From: Sweltsa coloradensis
Lineage: Eukaryota; Arthropoda; Insecta; Plecoptera; Chloroperlidae
DNA: 64,000 bases
Direction of reading: 5' to 3'
Assembly: GCA_024449915.1 (NCBI GenBank)
Contig: JAMZAV010001277.1
Location: forward strand, 112,037 to 176,036
A program made the translations under genes and the position numbers. The notes beneath the pieces were generated by a model. The model worked only from the letters and a program-made list of their open reading frames with translations. It ran no database searches and was not told where the DNA came from. Of this stretch, positions 22,986 to 35,225 are shown piece after piece. Position 1 is the stretch's first letter. Each line of letters begins with the position of its first letter.

Positions 22986-23756
22986 TGATGAGCGTAGCGA
23001 GCGTAGCGAGCGAAGCGAGTGAAGCGAATATTCCATTCCACTACACTGGAGAAAAAAATCCGTAACGTTTTTTTCTTCTTTTTTTTCTTTTTTTTTTTTT
23101 TTTCTTTTTGTCTGTTTGTTAACACGATTCCGGCTATACCGATACTCCAATTGCAATGAAATTTTATGGAGGCCTTAGAAATCTCTGAACTTAGAACTGC
23201 CACGTTTTTTAGCGCAATCGAAAAATCATTTCTCAGTAAAATCGCAATTTTACGATTTTTTTCGATTTTTAAAACAATTCTTGGACTTGTAACACCTGCA
23301 TGCTTTATCCGATTGTTATTATTTTTTCACAGAACCTTAATTTTATGAATTAATATATTCGTGTGAAATTTGAGCACAATCAAAAAATTATTTCTAATGA
23401 AAATCGCAATTTTACGATTTTTAAAATTTTTTAAACATTCTTCGACTCATATTACATACCTACATGCTTTATCCTATTGTAATGATTTTTTCACAGAACC
23501 TTAATTTTATGAATTAATATATTCGTGTAAAATTTAAGCACAATAGAATAATTATTTCTTATGAAAATCACAATTTTATTATTTTTTTATTTTTTTAAAA
23601 CTACGATTAATAAAAAAATAAAAAGATAAAGATAATTTTGTATTTAATTTAATTTATAAAAAATCCGACTTAGTTATAATGTTTTCGCATAACACATGGC
23701 AGCTCAATGCACCATTTACGCTCATCCAACAATACAATACTTAAGCGTTTTCCTAG
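22986..23756 (+). mobile_element. Helitron-like non-autonomous element, copy C (full length)
   Basis: Opens TGATGAGCGTAGCGAGCG with the GAGC/GAAGC motif expanded several times, and ends CTTAAGCGTTTTCCTAG. The interior matches copies A and B, with tandem units near 23290 and 23455. It is the only member whose 3' hairpin is lost: the segment that is AACGCGGCGGG elsewhere reads AATACAATA here. Confidence 0.75.
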
Positions 23757-24999
23757 TTTAGGGTACTCAATCGCTTGAATTCTTTTTAACGCATGACACA
23801 CACACGCATACAACTCGAACATCGTATCTTTGTTCGAAAACCACAAACATTCATAATATAATCAAAAGTAGGTAACGTGAATGTCGTTTTAGGATTACAT
23901 TTTCTTTCTTTTTTTCACTTCTTTTCTTTTTGTTTTGTTAGAACTATGGTCCTATGATCAATCAATACTTAGGCATTCAAATATCATAGTTATTTTCTTT
24001 ATACCATAATGAAATGTTGTTTTTGATATATATTTTACAAACCACGATAGTCCTATTTTATTATTTACAGATTCTCTATACTGTGTACTGTTATTTATTT
24101 CATGTCTATATTAATTTGTGTCAACAAATTTAATTTTAATTTTAATTTAATTTTGTGTACTTAAGTCATTCTATAATTAATGCTTAAATCGTTGTAGTTA
24201 TTTGTCTATTATATCGTACTTGTGGGTCTCCGGACCTGTTGTCAATAAAAAAATACATTATTATTAAGAAAACATTGTAACAATTTTTCAGTCAGGATCG
24301 CCAGTGACGAGATTCGAACCCGTGACATCCCGAAACAGAGTCTAGTACGTTTAGCAGGGGCCACCTACAGCAAAGAAGTTGGATGCACAATTTTTGGCGC
24401 CTGATGTACCCAAATACAGCAATACTTCGTTGGTTCAAAGCTTGAACACAATAACACAAAATGACAAGCTTTGATATATAAGATTGTATTTTTAGTCCTA
24501 TGATTTGATTTTAAATTTACTCTCATTCTTGGAAATAAATGTTAAATAAATAAAAATAAATGACTGAGTGGGTACACTCTGAATAAGAATTTATTTATTT
24601 AAATAAATGTTAAAATGTTTCTAAAAATGTACACGTATAAACTAGGCCTATTTTTTTCATAATGTAAAGAAAACATTCAATCATTCTAGAGACTTCGTCG
24701 AAAATACTACCCATTGGTTTCTATTGGAATCGAAATTGTGTTTCGAGGGAAAACTTTGCGTTGCTACCCTATCTATCTTCGTCTCATCGGAACGCTTTGT
24801 CCGTGAGTTACAATGTAAATACCAGCCTCTGGTGGCCATAAATTACAGTTTGATGGGGGTGCCTGATGATGAGAACGCGAAGTCGTGGATTTTCCAGACT
24901 GTATGATTGGAAATGGGGGGTTAATTTGGGGAAAAGCGGATCATCCGCCAGATAATTGTACAGTATGATGTGGGTGGGGACAAAAATAAGTTTACAGTA
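23757..24999. other. Unassigned DNA with SINE fragments
   Basis: Near 24285-24345 is an inverted piece of the GGCAATCCTGACTGAA SINE family (AGGATCGCCAGTGACGAGAT, then TCGAACCCGTGACATCCCG). Near 24560-24600 is a tail piece of the tRNA(Gly)-like SINE (GACTGAGTGGGTACACTCTG). No coding region is supported. Confidence 0.45.
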
Positions 25000-25400
25000 G
25001 GAACGGTTTTGTTATTCCCGTCTCTTCTTGGCGGGCGGTGGAAGACCTCCTTGGAACATCGGGGGCCGCTTTCGGTTGAGATGACGAGGTGGTATGGTGA
25101 GAGGTGTTCTGATTGCTGATATAGGTCTAATATATTTGTCGTTTGGGCTCGGAAGAAACTGTGTCTGCGCCTGGGTGGTCGCATTTCTTCTGTCTGGTAG
25201 GTCGTTGTAGAATGTTCGGGAGACATCACGGAGGTGCTCGGCTATTGATGCCATTTCTAGGTCTTCGTGGAAAAGGTGGATGGGAGTTTCGTGCGGGACG
25301 AAGGACAGCATTCGCAAGGTTCTATTCTGGAACCGTTGTAGTGAATCAAGATTACTGAGTGTGAGTGTGTGTTCCATGGTCGCCCCGGCCATGGAATGAC
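25000..25400 (-). pseudogene. Jockey-type LINE, C-terminal ORF2 fragment
   Basis: The frame at 25012-25392 contains LDSLQRFQNRTLRML, then HLFHEDLEMASIAEHLRDVS and FYNDLPDRRN. The order LQ..QN..LR......P....N..LH.DL....I......R matches the region after the reverse transcriptase in Jockey-like LINEs. The rest of the element is missing. It is richer in G+C than the AT-rich DNA on each side, as expected for inserted foreign sequence. Confidence 0.65.
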
Positions 25401-27722
25401 GTCACACTAATTTAGTCTATTAAAACAAATCCATCCAACAACTCCATTTCAAGTTTCCCAGAACAAAATGGAGAAGCAAACTATTGAACGAACACGGACA
25501 TATTTTTACAAGAAACTTAAAGTTTTAAATACTTAGTATTAGACTATTCTTAGTAATTATAATTAGATTCTTGTGTTCCGACAGTTTCTAAAAGCGTATG
25601 CAATGTTTTAAATTCGTCTTGTAAAGCGGTTATAACCGTGGATTTACAATGTAGACCGTTATCTATTAAACGTTAAGTTTTCACTAAGCGAGGTAAATTT
25701 AAAACGTGTACAAACCGTCTTTGGATTGCAAATATTTAAAGTTAATTTTTAGACTTTTTTTCTTTGTTCCATAAAGGTAATATAGAAAATAGAACGACAA
25801 AAATAACTGATATTCACAACTTTATATTACAATATTTTATAGTCTGTTCTTGTGTGTAAAAAAAAAAATTAATTAGGTACCTATTTAGAAAAGTAGTCAC
25901 ATTTCTTCTGACGTAAAACAAACCTTTGACAAAAACAACCACAGCTATGTGGTTGAATAATACCATAACAATGTAAGAGTGTAGATGTAAACAAAAAAAA
26001 AATAAAAAATAAAATATTGATATACTAATAATTTGAATGTAATTTTGTAGTTTGTACACGAGATTAAATTATTTTACAAATGATAATTATAATTATTTAT
26101 GATTATTCATAAATACCTGTTCTCACAAAAGTTTATTTTTTTATTTTTCTCTTAAATAACGTTTATTGGTAGTGAATTTAAAAAACAACATGTTATTTTT
26201 TTGTTAAATGTGTAATCAAGGAATACTCTTAATGCAATGGAATCATTACCAAATCCAACCCTACAGTGATGTGACCCATGCATATTTGCCCCCTTCAAGT
26301 AAGGGGCCATATCCAGCTGGACCACCGAGTCCAATTCTGAATTGTTGGTGCATTATAGATCTAAATGTATCTGATCTCTCACCAGGCAATTGCGTGAGAC
26401 CCAGGTTCAAACATTTCTGGATAGTATTTAACATTATCATGTACACCTACGGCAATATTTCAGTTTCCCGACCACCAAAATCGAAGGATATCATGATTTT
26501 AACATTCGCTCGGCCAAGATGCATCCGACGTATATGAAACTTGGCAAAGTTGTCAATAAAGCATACATGGACAGCCCTGCGATCATACATTTAAAAAAAA
26601 TTGTCATAATCAGCCAGAAAACAATCACGAATAAAGTTAATTTAAAATCAATCAAAATTCATGAAAACTATTTTATTTTTTATAAATTATTTTAAAACCA
26701 AAATTTGGAAATGGTTACTGCAGAGCCCTATATTTCCACATTCGTGACATATGTTAAAATTTCAGACACCTGTGGGGTCAGTCGGCCGAGCGAACAGCAA
26801 TTTGGCTAAAACGCATGTCCTAGGCTCTCTTTAAGTAATTAATTATGTAAATATAGTCGTTACGTATGAATAAGTTAAATGAGTGTGGTGAGTTGCTGGA
26901 AAACTGTAAGACAAAAACACTTCGCCCTATTTCAGTCAATAATGTAATGTATTTGTCAATGTTATAGTGTTGTGAATAATATATAATTTAATATAAGTCC
27001 TAAACAGATAAAAGGTCTCTAATTAGTAACATAAACAACGTCAACCCATCTTCAAATTATTAAAACAAAATACCGACTAAACTGTTTGAAATGAAATTAA
27101 CTCTTCAAATACAATGCAACATAAGAATGAATAATGTAGTGTATTGACATGCCAGACTGGGTTCTGAAAAAGACATACGAGGTGGCTTTACAAAGCCCAG
27201 AATTAATTTGTGAGAAATTGCTACAACATGAGATATATTTTGGTGAGAATATGTCATATCAACAACAAATGTAACAACACAAACAAAACAGAAATTGTAA
27301 TAATTTTCATTTTTATTCAACATAATAATATCCATATATACATAGGTAACTTGTAAATAACTATATAACGCAAGGAACAAATACACATTTGGTTCTGTAA
27401 TTTACAACAGAGTGAAGCTTGTTCAGAAACACATTTTGTGAAATAACAACATTAATGTCTCGTGTGAGTTTAATAGGTGACACATATTTGTAATTTCTTA
27501 ACCACACCATCCACTCTAAAATATTAATTTCGTTCGCTTTGCGGATTGTTTTAAATTCCTTGTGAAAGCTACTGAGCAACGAAAAAAAAATTATAATGGC
27601 TAAGATAAATATTAGAGAATAATTTTTGTTTGTGAACAAAATAAATGGGATGGTACATGATTTGATTCATGACAAAATTTGATTGAAGCATTTAGGGTTA
27701 TGACGTGCATTTGTTATTTAAA

Positions 27723-27893
27723 ATGAACATAATGATCTTATTGTGTCTTATATTGGAAATTAGATTCATATTTTGTCTCGATTTTGAAAAAGAAATTCGA
27801 AAGGAACGTTTAGCTCAGAAAGACGTTACACCACAAAAATTTATTTATTATGATTGTACAATTTGTAATATCCTAGACAATATGTCCAATTAA
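27723..27893 (+). CDS. Possible small secreted peptide, 56 codons
   Basis: The ATG at 27723 has A at -3 and opens with a hydrophobic signal-like stretch (MNIMILLCLILEIRFIFC). A charged segment and a CTIC motif near the end follow, then TAA. Nothing in it is recognised as a family. It lies alone in AT-rich DNA with no exon signals nearby, and frames of this length arise by chance. I record it because the signal-like start and good start context coincide; it may well be nothing. Confidence 0.15.
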   Translation: MNIMILLCLILEIRFIFCLDFEKEIRKERLAQKDVTPQKFIYYDCTICNILDNMSN

Positions 27894-28384
27894 CATTTGC
27901 AAATTTTCTAGCAATCTCTCAATTCTTTTCTAAAATAAATAAAAAGTTACAGAAAGAGTGTACTGCATGAAAAATAAGGAACTTGATATCACAGAACATA
28001 TTAGCACAAAGAATATTCGGCGTTTATAGAAAAAGTACGCTTTGTTTTTGTGCAAATAGATTTGTGAACACAAAATTAATGCATTAAATTAAAAATATAA
28101 CTGGTGCAATATTTAATTAAAAATAAAGAATAAAATTAATATCGTTACAAAGAAGCATCATTTTAAATGTTGTATAATAATACGATTAGCTTGGGAAAAA
28201 AAATATTCTTCAGATTGGCAGTAAATTCCCGAAAAAGAATGGGTCTTTCTTGAGCTTGCAAGCTATGAGTAGAATTACGTATTGCATCATATAAATACAA
28301 CGATTCATGTTAATGATGGTAACAGATTGTGAGTGGCGTATATGAAACATTAAGATTGTGCATGTGTGTGGGAACAATATATAT

Positions 28385-28920
28385 GCACACACGAAAAGTC
28401 TTTGGAGATAACAGAAGATTTTTCAAGTTCGTGAGAAGTCACTTCCTGAAATATATTTTCCTTGATTCTAAGCTAATTAAAATAAATCTTTAACACTTTC
28501 AGCCAGGTCAAAATCCCGGTTTAAGAAAAAACTGGTTTATTAAATTAATAACATTGAAATGATTAAAAATTATAAGCGCAGCTGATTTGATTGTTTAAAT
28601 AATAATTTAATCATTGAGTAAAGCATGATACTTTTTAGCAAATGTTAATAATGATAACAGATATACTTGAAAATTTTCAAATTTGGTTTTAAATCCATTA
28701 ATAAATATTTATTATTTTAAATTTTAATATAATGTTAGTACTTTAGAAGAAATTAAAAAATATTTATGATGATACACAATGATTATATTAATATTAAGAT
28801 TGTTGTAGTTTTGCGGCCCAATTATAGATAAAACAAGTCTTGGGAATAACAGAAGATTTTAAAGTTCGAGAAACACTCTAACGTTTCCTTGATTTCTACG
28901 ATAAATATTTTCAACGATGC
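28385..28920. repeat. Divergent duplicated segment, two copies ~445 bp apart
   Basis: AAGTCTTTGGAGATAACAGA (28396) and AAGTCTTGGGAATAACAGA (28836) begin two similar stretches of about 75 bases that also share AAGATTTT.AAGTTCG and TTTCCTTGATT. This is an old local duplication or two copies of an unnamed repeat. Confidence 0.5.
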
Positions 28921-29800
28921 CTGGTCTGACGAGGTTGGAGTCACAATCAGGTTCGCAAAGCAACACCGCTTTTTAAAAATACACGCTTGCAACTGTGACC
29001 AACTTTTAGTCGCAAGTGACAGCTTAATATATGTATCATTAGTACAGCATTGAACCTTGTGACGCCAGGTTCTGCACTGTTAATGATATTTTGACAGTTT
29101 TACCAAAGTCCTTGTCTTTTAAATATCATTAATAATATATATATTATATATATTTATTATTATTTTATTTTCTTGTATTTTGTTAATTTTTACAGTGATT
29201 TTTAACGACAAATCAAATATTACACAAAATAGTAATTAAACTACACAACACACCCACTCAGGAAATTAATGCAAAGTTATGAATAAACCACTATGCAGAT
29301 TGAAATAACAATGTAAAAGCTCAAATGACGCCAGAATACCATGAACTAGTCTTTTCTGGCACTGCGATGACGTCAGTGATTGGAAGTCTACCTCTAACTT
29401 TGGACTTTATCGTTGTATTCCCAACTGATTGTCACAACGCCGTCACACTGATTGCCTTAGAACTTAGATTGAGATAAATCGAAACGACAGATTGTAAGGA
29501 AATTGATTTGTTCTTTATGCATGACGCAACGTGCGATGTAAACGCCCCAAGATGGCGGATGTTGCATATCTTTTGTGTCCACCACTCGGAGCTGCGTGAC
29601 TGTACCGGTCTAATTGCGCGACATGATTCAATTTCTAACATTTCTCGTTCCTTTGTTCGTGTGCTTCGTGCATTGCATAATAAAGACTACAGGTGACAGC
29701 TCCATCTAGCTTCTAGTTCTCCTTTTTGCAGTCAGATTTTACTCCATAATTGGAAAAAGTTTTTAACTTACTATACTTGAAGCATGCTTGAAGATATAGG

Positions 29801-29898
29801 ACCAAGTGGGGAGAAACATTTCCCCGCGTCTACCCCCACTCTTCTCCAGACCAAGTGGGGAGAAACATTTCTCCGCGTCTACCCCCACTCTTCTCCAC
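29801..29898. repeat. 49-bp tandem duplication
   Basis: Two near-identical units (starting 29801 and 29850) of ACCAAGTGGGGAGAAACATT plus GTCTACCCCCACTCTTCTCC. Within each unit AGTGGGGAGA and CTTCTCCAC/CCCCACT can pair, so each unit can form a small hairpin. The two differ at only one or two bases. Confidence 0.85.
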
Positions 29899-30717
29899 TT
29901 TTAGCCACGGCAAATGAACCCACCCCATGGACAACATAGAAGGTCTGTGCTCAGATAATCTCACCAAGTGTCGACATAATTAACTCTCGCTCAATAAATT
30001 CCACGTGTGAATTCTGATAGTAGGGCAGTTCACTAGCGACTCCTAATCTAACTTTGTACTTTGACGCATGTAATAATGTTTTTAATCTTTAAGAGTGTGT
30101 GTGGTTATAATGTCGGAAAACATTATCATACCCGGACATTAAAAGGGCGAGTGGGGTCCGTCTGGTCTGGGCTTTGTAGTGGTTCGTTTATACCTAGGAC
30201 TTCTTTGGCTGTCTTCTACTGTAGAATAATCATTGAGTTAAGTGTGGTTGGAGTTCCAGGGCCAGTGACTGCTTGTCTAACGCGTTCTACAGTCGAAAAC
30301 ATGGTAGTCGGGTAGTACATTTTCTGCCTAACGTGAAGCGTGACCACAGAGCGCCGGTATGAGCGTACGTGATTGGTCAGGACGAGAATATACTACCCTT
30401 ATTGCATTAATCGGCGGTACAGCGCGGTAGACGACCAGCCATGCTGCGTTTATATTCTCAGAATTATGAATTTAATCATTTAATATAATTTATAGATAAA
30501 TTAAAAAGTTTAATCTGAGAGCGTTATCTAATCGTCCATGGACAAGCTTCCAAAGAGAAATTTAGTTTGTTTGAATTAATTAACCAGTTATTTTAAGTAA
30601 TTCGAAACTGAAATGGAGCTACAATGGTAGAAGACACATGGGGTTGGGGCCATGGAGAAGTCTTGTCACCTACTTGTCGTCAGTGGATGTCAAGTGTGTT
30701 TCTAGTTTGATAGCACC
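29899..30717. other. Intergenic DNA and presumed 3' UTR of the secreted-protein gene
   Basis: The part next to 30717 should hold the 3' UTR of the minus-strand gene ending at 30718. I could not pick out a convincing polyadenylation signal. No gene is supported between. Confidence 0.35.
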
Positions 30718-33700
30718 TCATCGTCCGCTCTTCATGACCTCGTCAAAGATCTCCTCGTTCTCACTCCTGGTCAACATGTACTCGGGCAGGTAGATCTTGA
30801 GCACGGGGTCAAACACCTCCCGCGTCTCCGCGCTGTAGAGACCCTCTCGGTCCACCTCGAACTCGCCCTCCTTCCTCTCCTCCTCTTCCGGCCGCCTCTC
30901 GTCTTCTTCATCGTCTTCCGGTTCTGCGCGCGCCTCTCGCCGCTCTGACGCGGAGGTCTTGACGTCATCGGGAGGGCTCGTGGTGAGAGCTCGTCCGCGC
31001 GGGATGGACGTCGACGCGGGGGTCTTCACAGTGATCGTCAACGACTTCGCGTACCGAGAAGTCCGACGTGGCGCCCTATCTGTTTGAGCGGTAGTCTTTG
31101 CAAGAGGTCTTACTGTCGTCGTTGTCCTCACTCTACGTCTCCTTGTCACGTCAGTTTTGGATTTAAGAGTAGTGGATGGTTCGGGTGTGGTGGTCAAGGT
31201 GGCCGTGGCCGTCTGTTGAGTGTCTGTGGAGTGTGCACTATCGCTATCTTGTGTGGTTGTGTTTGAACTCTTGTCTGGAACTAACCTGAATTCTTTGAGC
31301 TCGTGGTAAGCGAGGTGTTGGCTCTTGGGCTCCGATGCAGCGACGAACATACACTCCTCATGCTGCATCCCCTTCTTGTCGACGCACTGATAACACGTCA
31401 TCTTGTCACGGACGACCTTCTTGCACGATGAACGATCCTTCTGACTAAACTCTCCCAGCACCTTCTCCAGATCCTTCTTCTGTTCAACATCGGGATAATA
31501 ATAGTTGGGAACAGACTTGTAATAGTCGACGGCGTCGGTTTCGGCAGCAGGTTTCTCCACCTGTTTACTTTGAGAAGCATCCTCGTAGTCATCTGACTCG
31601 GACTCTTCATCGCTCCTCGAATTCTTGCTCTCCTGACCGGCAAGTTCGGGGAACACGGCCTTGAAATAATCGTCATAACTCCTCGAAGAATCGTAATACT
31701 TCTTCAGGTCCACATTCTCGTCGTCGCTTCTACGATCTGCTTCCTGGGTTTGCTGACGATCATAGTCTTTGTATTGGGAATTTAGATTCTTCTGTTCCGG
31801 GTTTGAGTCGTCGCTCCTACGATCTGCATGTTGGTTTTGTTGGCCTTCATAATTCCCGTATTGGGAACTACGTTGCTTTGGCTCCTGTTCTTCGTCATTG
31901 TTGTACTCCTGTGTACTAGAGCCGTAGCTTCCCTCATCATCGTCGCTGTTGTATTGTTTGGAGGGTTCCGCGTTCTTTTCGTTGTATTGCTGCGGGGCGG
32001 GGTCATCACTTCTACGGTTGTTGTAACGTGAAGGGCTGATGTCCAAGGGTCCCTTGTAGCTTCCCTTTTTCGTGACGGCTGCGGATACCTCACCAGAGTG
32101 ATCGTAAGGAGCGATTGACTTCCTCGAGTAATACCCCTCATTGGGTCCGTCGTTGGTGCCGTAGTTTGCCGAGTGCGGCTCCTGACGGGACTGTCTTCTG
32201 TCACCCTTGCGTGGTTTCTTAGAGTTGAACGAGGACTGCCTAGCGACGAAGTAGTTGTTCTCCTTAGGGCTCGTCGCGTAGGAACATTGCTCAGATTCGC
32301 CACCAGTCTTTGGGTTCTTGCAAACCGAACACGTGGACGTACCCTTCACGACTGTTTTACAGTTTTGATCGGCATTTGTCGTCGGCGATGTCTTGTAGTC
32401 AGCTTTGTCGTCGTCGGATCCATGAGGAGTGTAATGTTCGGGTTCGTATTGGTAGTTCTTTTTGCTCGGTCTGGCATAGCTGGAGATGTAATCCTCGTAG
32501 CTCTTAGCGTAAGAAGGCTGCTGACGGGCAACCCTCACGAGAGGCTGCGCATCGGAATAGACATTATCAAACTTGATCGTGTCCTCCACATCCCTGCGAA
32601 GACGGATGTTCCTGGGCTTGGCTAGCTTGTCGGAGTAGCTGGACGCGTGACCTCGGAAGTAGTCCTGCGCGGATCCGTCCGGGGAGGAGTCGTACTGACA
32701 CTTCTCGAAGGTGCCTCCGGTCTTGGGGTTATCACACAAGTAACACGTCATCGCGTCACGACGGAATCGTCCTGATGTGAACGCCTCTTTGTTCAATTTC
32801 TTCTCAATTCGCCTGCAATTCTTCTTGTCTTCCGCGGGGTTTATTTTGATTTCTTCCTTTTCAGCCGGCTCGGCATCATGATAGTCATCTTCCTTTCCGT
32901 ACTCACTAGGGGCATACGGACTAGACGTTGGGACGAAGTATTGCTTGTCGGAGCTGGACGTAACATATGGTGAAAAGTCGGAGCTAGGGGTAGAATACGC
33001 CGCTTTGGACTCTGCCTCTTCCTCACTTGGGCCAAACTTGAAGTAATCCTGAGGGGCTACGTAGCGTGCCTGTCCCTCTTTAGGTACCGAAGCAGACAAA
33101 TGATAGAGGGGAGAGAGCTTAGTTTGAGCTGGAGTGGGACGGAAACTGGATTGCGTTGGGCGATGTCCAACCTTACTGGGATGGAACTCTGATGCCTTCT
33201 TTGGGTACACTGACTTGGAACCGTAGCTGGGTGCAGGGTATGTTTTATATTGAGCTTTGTCAGCTCCGGCTGTTTTGTATCCGGGCTTAGACACGTAGGG
33301 TCCTGATGGGTTGTACGTGGACGCCGACTTGGTGGGGTAGCCATTGTAGGGGAGAGCTGAGCTGGGTTTTGTAGAGGTACGGTATGTGGTTTGGGGTCTG
33401 GCGGTCTGTGTACTTCCATAATATTGCAGAGAGGCCGGGGTGGGACTTCCGTATTGTGTTTGGCTTGGGTACTTTGTTGGCGCTGGGTAGCTGGACTTGC
33501 CACCTTGAGTTAGCTTGTCGGACTGTTTGTTTGAAATGTGGGTCGACGTAGGGTACGCCTTCGTGGGGATAACGGTCGGTCTGTACTCTTGAGTGGTTGG
33601 ACCACCTAGAGAAGATGCGAAGTCGTCATCGACGTTAGCGAAAGATGGGGAGAAGAAATCGGACGGGGCTGTTTCCTCGGTGATACCGTCTTCGTCGTCG

Positions 33701-34164
33701 TCATCGTCGCTGTCGGAGGAGCGTTTTAGAAAGTCCTGAGGACGGAATCCGACGGTCGCCGCCGAATCTGAGTCGAACAGGGACTGAAACTTGACGGAGG
33801 GACTGATGAATCCCGAACCGTTGTTGGTCGTGGCGCTCGCCTGGAGCTCTGCGGGGAAGGCGCTACCGCCGATACCCAGGCCAGAGCCGAGGGCGAACGG
33901 ATTCAGTTCCGTGCCCTGAGGTTTGAAGAAACTGTCGATCTTACTCGAACCGGAAGGTGAGTTCCCGAAGCCGGAGGTGAAGAACGAAGAAAAGTCGATC
34001 GGCTCGACGAAACCAGCCGAAGCTTTGGCGTCTTCCTGGTCGGCGGCCTTGGCCTCGTCGCCGTAGTAGTCGCCGTACTCTTTACCCTCTGAGCCCTCGT
34101 CGTCGTCACGGACCTTGTATTGGCGTGACGTCACAGCTGTTGCCAGGGCAACGACTAGGAGAAC
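30718..34164 (-). CDS. Large secreted low-complexity protein with three 4-Cys modules, exon 2
   Basis: Main exon of 3447 bases. It begins after CTCTCTTCTCCACAG at 34165 and joins in phase 0 to the 14-codon exon at 37557, giving 1162 residues. The joined start (GIGFK + VLLVVALATAVTS) is a signal peptide, so the product should be secreted. After an acidic N-terminal part comes a Tyr/Ser/Thr/Pro-rich region (about residues 200-390). Three cysteine modules follow at residues 464-503, 616-641 and 928-952, with pattern C-x9 (x23 in the first)-C-x2-C-x10/11-C; two contain PKTGG. A Thr-rich stretch and a very acidic Glu/Arg tail lie at the C-terminus. Dibasic sites such as RFRRD and RLRRD could be processed. 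I do not recognise a named family. The composition suggests a matrix or cuticle-associated protein, which is inference only. Confidence 0.88.
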   Translation of the reverse strand, partial: VLLVVALATAVTSRQYKVRDDDEGSEGKEYGDYYGDEAKAADQEDAKASAGFVEPIDFSSFFTSGFGNSPSGSSKIDSFFKPQGTELNPFALGSGLGIGGSAFPAELQASATTNNGSGFISPSVKFQSLFDSDSAATVGFRPQDFLKRSSDSDDDDDEDGITEETAPSDFFSPSFANVDDDFASSLGGPTTQEYRPTVIPTKAYPTSTHISNKQSDKLTQGGKSSYPAPTKYPSQTQYGSPTPASLQYYGSTQTARPQTTYRTSTKPSSALPYNGYPTKSASTYNPSGPYVSKPGYKTAGADKAQYKTYPAPSYGSKSVYPKKASEFHPSKVGHRPTQSSFRPTPAQTKLSPLYHLSASVPKEGQARYVAPQDYFKFGPSEEEAESKAAYSTPSSDFSPYVTSSSDKQYFVPTSSPYAPSEYGKEDDYHDAEPAEKEEIKINPAEDKKNCRRIEKKLNKEAFTSGRFRRDAMTCYLCDNPKTGGTFEKCQYDSSPDGSAQDYFRGHASSYSDKLAKPRNIRLRRDVEDTIKFDNVYSDAQPLVRVARQQPSYAKSYEDYISSYARPSKKNYQYEPEHYTPHGSDDDKADYKTSPTTNADQNCKTVVKGTSTCSVCKNPKTGGESEQCSYATSPKENNYFVARQSSFNSKKPRKGDRRQSRQEPHSANYGTNDGPNEGYYSRKSIAPYDHSGEVSAAVTKKGSYKGPLDISPSRYNNRRSDDPAPQQYNEKNAEPSKQYNSDDDEGSYGSSTQEYNNDEEQEPKQRSSQYGNYEGQQNQHADRRSDDSNPEQKNLNSQYKDYDRQQTQEADRRSDDENVDLKKYYDSSRSYDDYFKAVFPELAGQESKNSRSDEESESDDYEDASQSKQVEKPAAETDAVDYYKSVPNYYYPDVEQKKDLEKVLGEFSQKDRSSCKKVVRDKMTCYQCVDKKGMQHEECMFVAASEPKSQHLAYHELKEFRLVPDKSSNTTTQDSDSAHSTDTQQTATATLTTTPEPSTTLKSKTDVTRRRRVRTTTTVRPLAKTTAQTDRAPRRTSRYAKSLTITVKTPASTSIPRGRALTTSPPDDVKTSASERREARAEPEDDEEDERRPEEEERKEGEFEVDREGLYSAETREVFDPVLKIYLPEYMLTRSENEEIFDEVMKSGR

Positions 34165-34969
34165 CTGTGGAGAAGAGAGCAAAACTTTAGCTTCACATTG
34201 AACACCTTGTTTACCTCATTATAACGAAGGGACAGGCAAGCATCCTGCATTAGAAATGTGGCTCCTCGATTACATTTAGGGACAGCCGTAGTTCTCCTAT
34301 TACGTCAACATGTAGGGCGTCTGGGGGTCTTTGATACATTAATATGTTGATTTCATTTAGTCACGTGTTGCTTAAAATTATGTTTAAGTTTGGTTTCGAG
34401 ATACATTGATTAATTGGCCTGAAATGTCGACTGCCGTTATCAGACTAATATTCACTGACAGGAGATTACGTAAGCCAATGACGGACAATGGATTCACAAC
34501 GGGAGGGGCGGCAGGGAGGATCGTGTGCTTGACTTACGTCTAATATGTGGAGGAACCGTGAACACAACTAGATCTTGAGAGGCATAAAACCTGATGTCAA
34601 AAACTTCATCCATATCTTTTGACAGTTGCGGTTGAGCATCAGATTATCCTTCATTATCTTAAATGAATTTGTTTAGAAATCTATCAATTAGAAGGTGCAT
34701 GCATGCGGTATTGGTTACTGTTACGATCTACAGCAAAGTCACCAAGTGACAAACTCTGTTAGATGATACGAATAAGATAAATTCGTGATAAATTAGAAAT
34801 GGCGAGCTTGAATTAAGTACCGTCGTACGTGCGCGGTTAAAGGTAACAAACACGTGACGACTTGATGGCTACATTCATCCAGTCTACATTCAATGCAATT
34901 TATTTCTCCCTTAAAAATATTTGTTGACATTTCTTACACTTTACCGTAGACATGCTGGAATCGGATTCC

Positions 34970-35205
34970 TGTAACTATTTTAAACTCTAGTCCTTAACTC
35001 TTAACCATGGGGTTAGATTGTAGTCCTGCCCTAACCCTTGGATACAACTGTATTCCAGTTTCCAGTACAAGTGAAGTGTAGTACAAGTAAAGTGACGTGT
35101 GTGTTCCAACTTTGTAGTACCGGTACTGGAATACAGTTTATCCGCGAGGGTTAGTGCAGTGTTACAATCTAACCCTGGGGTTGGGAGTTAAGGTTTAAAT
35201 TGGCA
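34970..35205. repeat. Palindromic repeat in the secreted-protein gene intron
   Basis: ACCATGGGGTTAGATTGTAG (34995) and AACTGTATTCCAGT (35046) are mirrored by ACTGGAATACAGTT (35126) and TACAATCTAACCCTGGGGTT (35163). The arms are about 100 bases around a loop of about 30 bases. It is probably a decayed fold-back element. Confidence 0.7.
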
Positions 35206-35225
35206 CAGGAATGTGGCCCCTGGAC

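Larger units (their letters stand above)
25401..29800. other. Long AT-rich intergenic DNA
   Basis: Apart from the small frame noted at 27723 and a short duplicated segment near 28390/28835, I see no gene or named repeat. The frame at 26208-26537 is open but has no recognisable domain or exon signals. The frame at 27361-27639 (minus) starts with a hydrophobic stretch but then shows no domain. Confidence 0.5.

Noticed and set aside
26208..26537. 109-codon frame in AT-rich DNA
   Set aside because: No domain, no signal peptide and no splice sites in the right phase; also open on the opposite strand in part. Chance cannot be excluded.
31782..33503. Long antisense and alternate frames inside the secreted-protein exon
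   Set aside because: They are shadows of the biased codon use of the real minus-strand frame.
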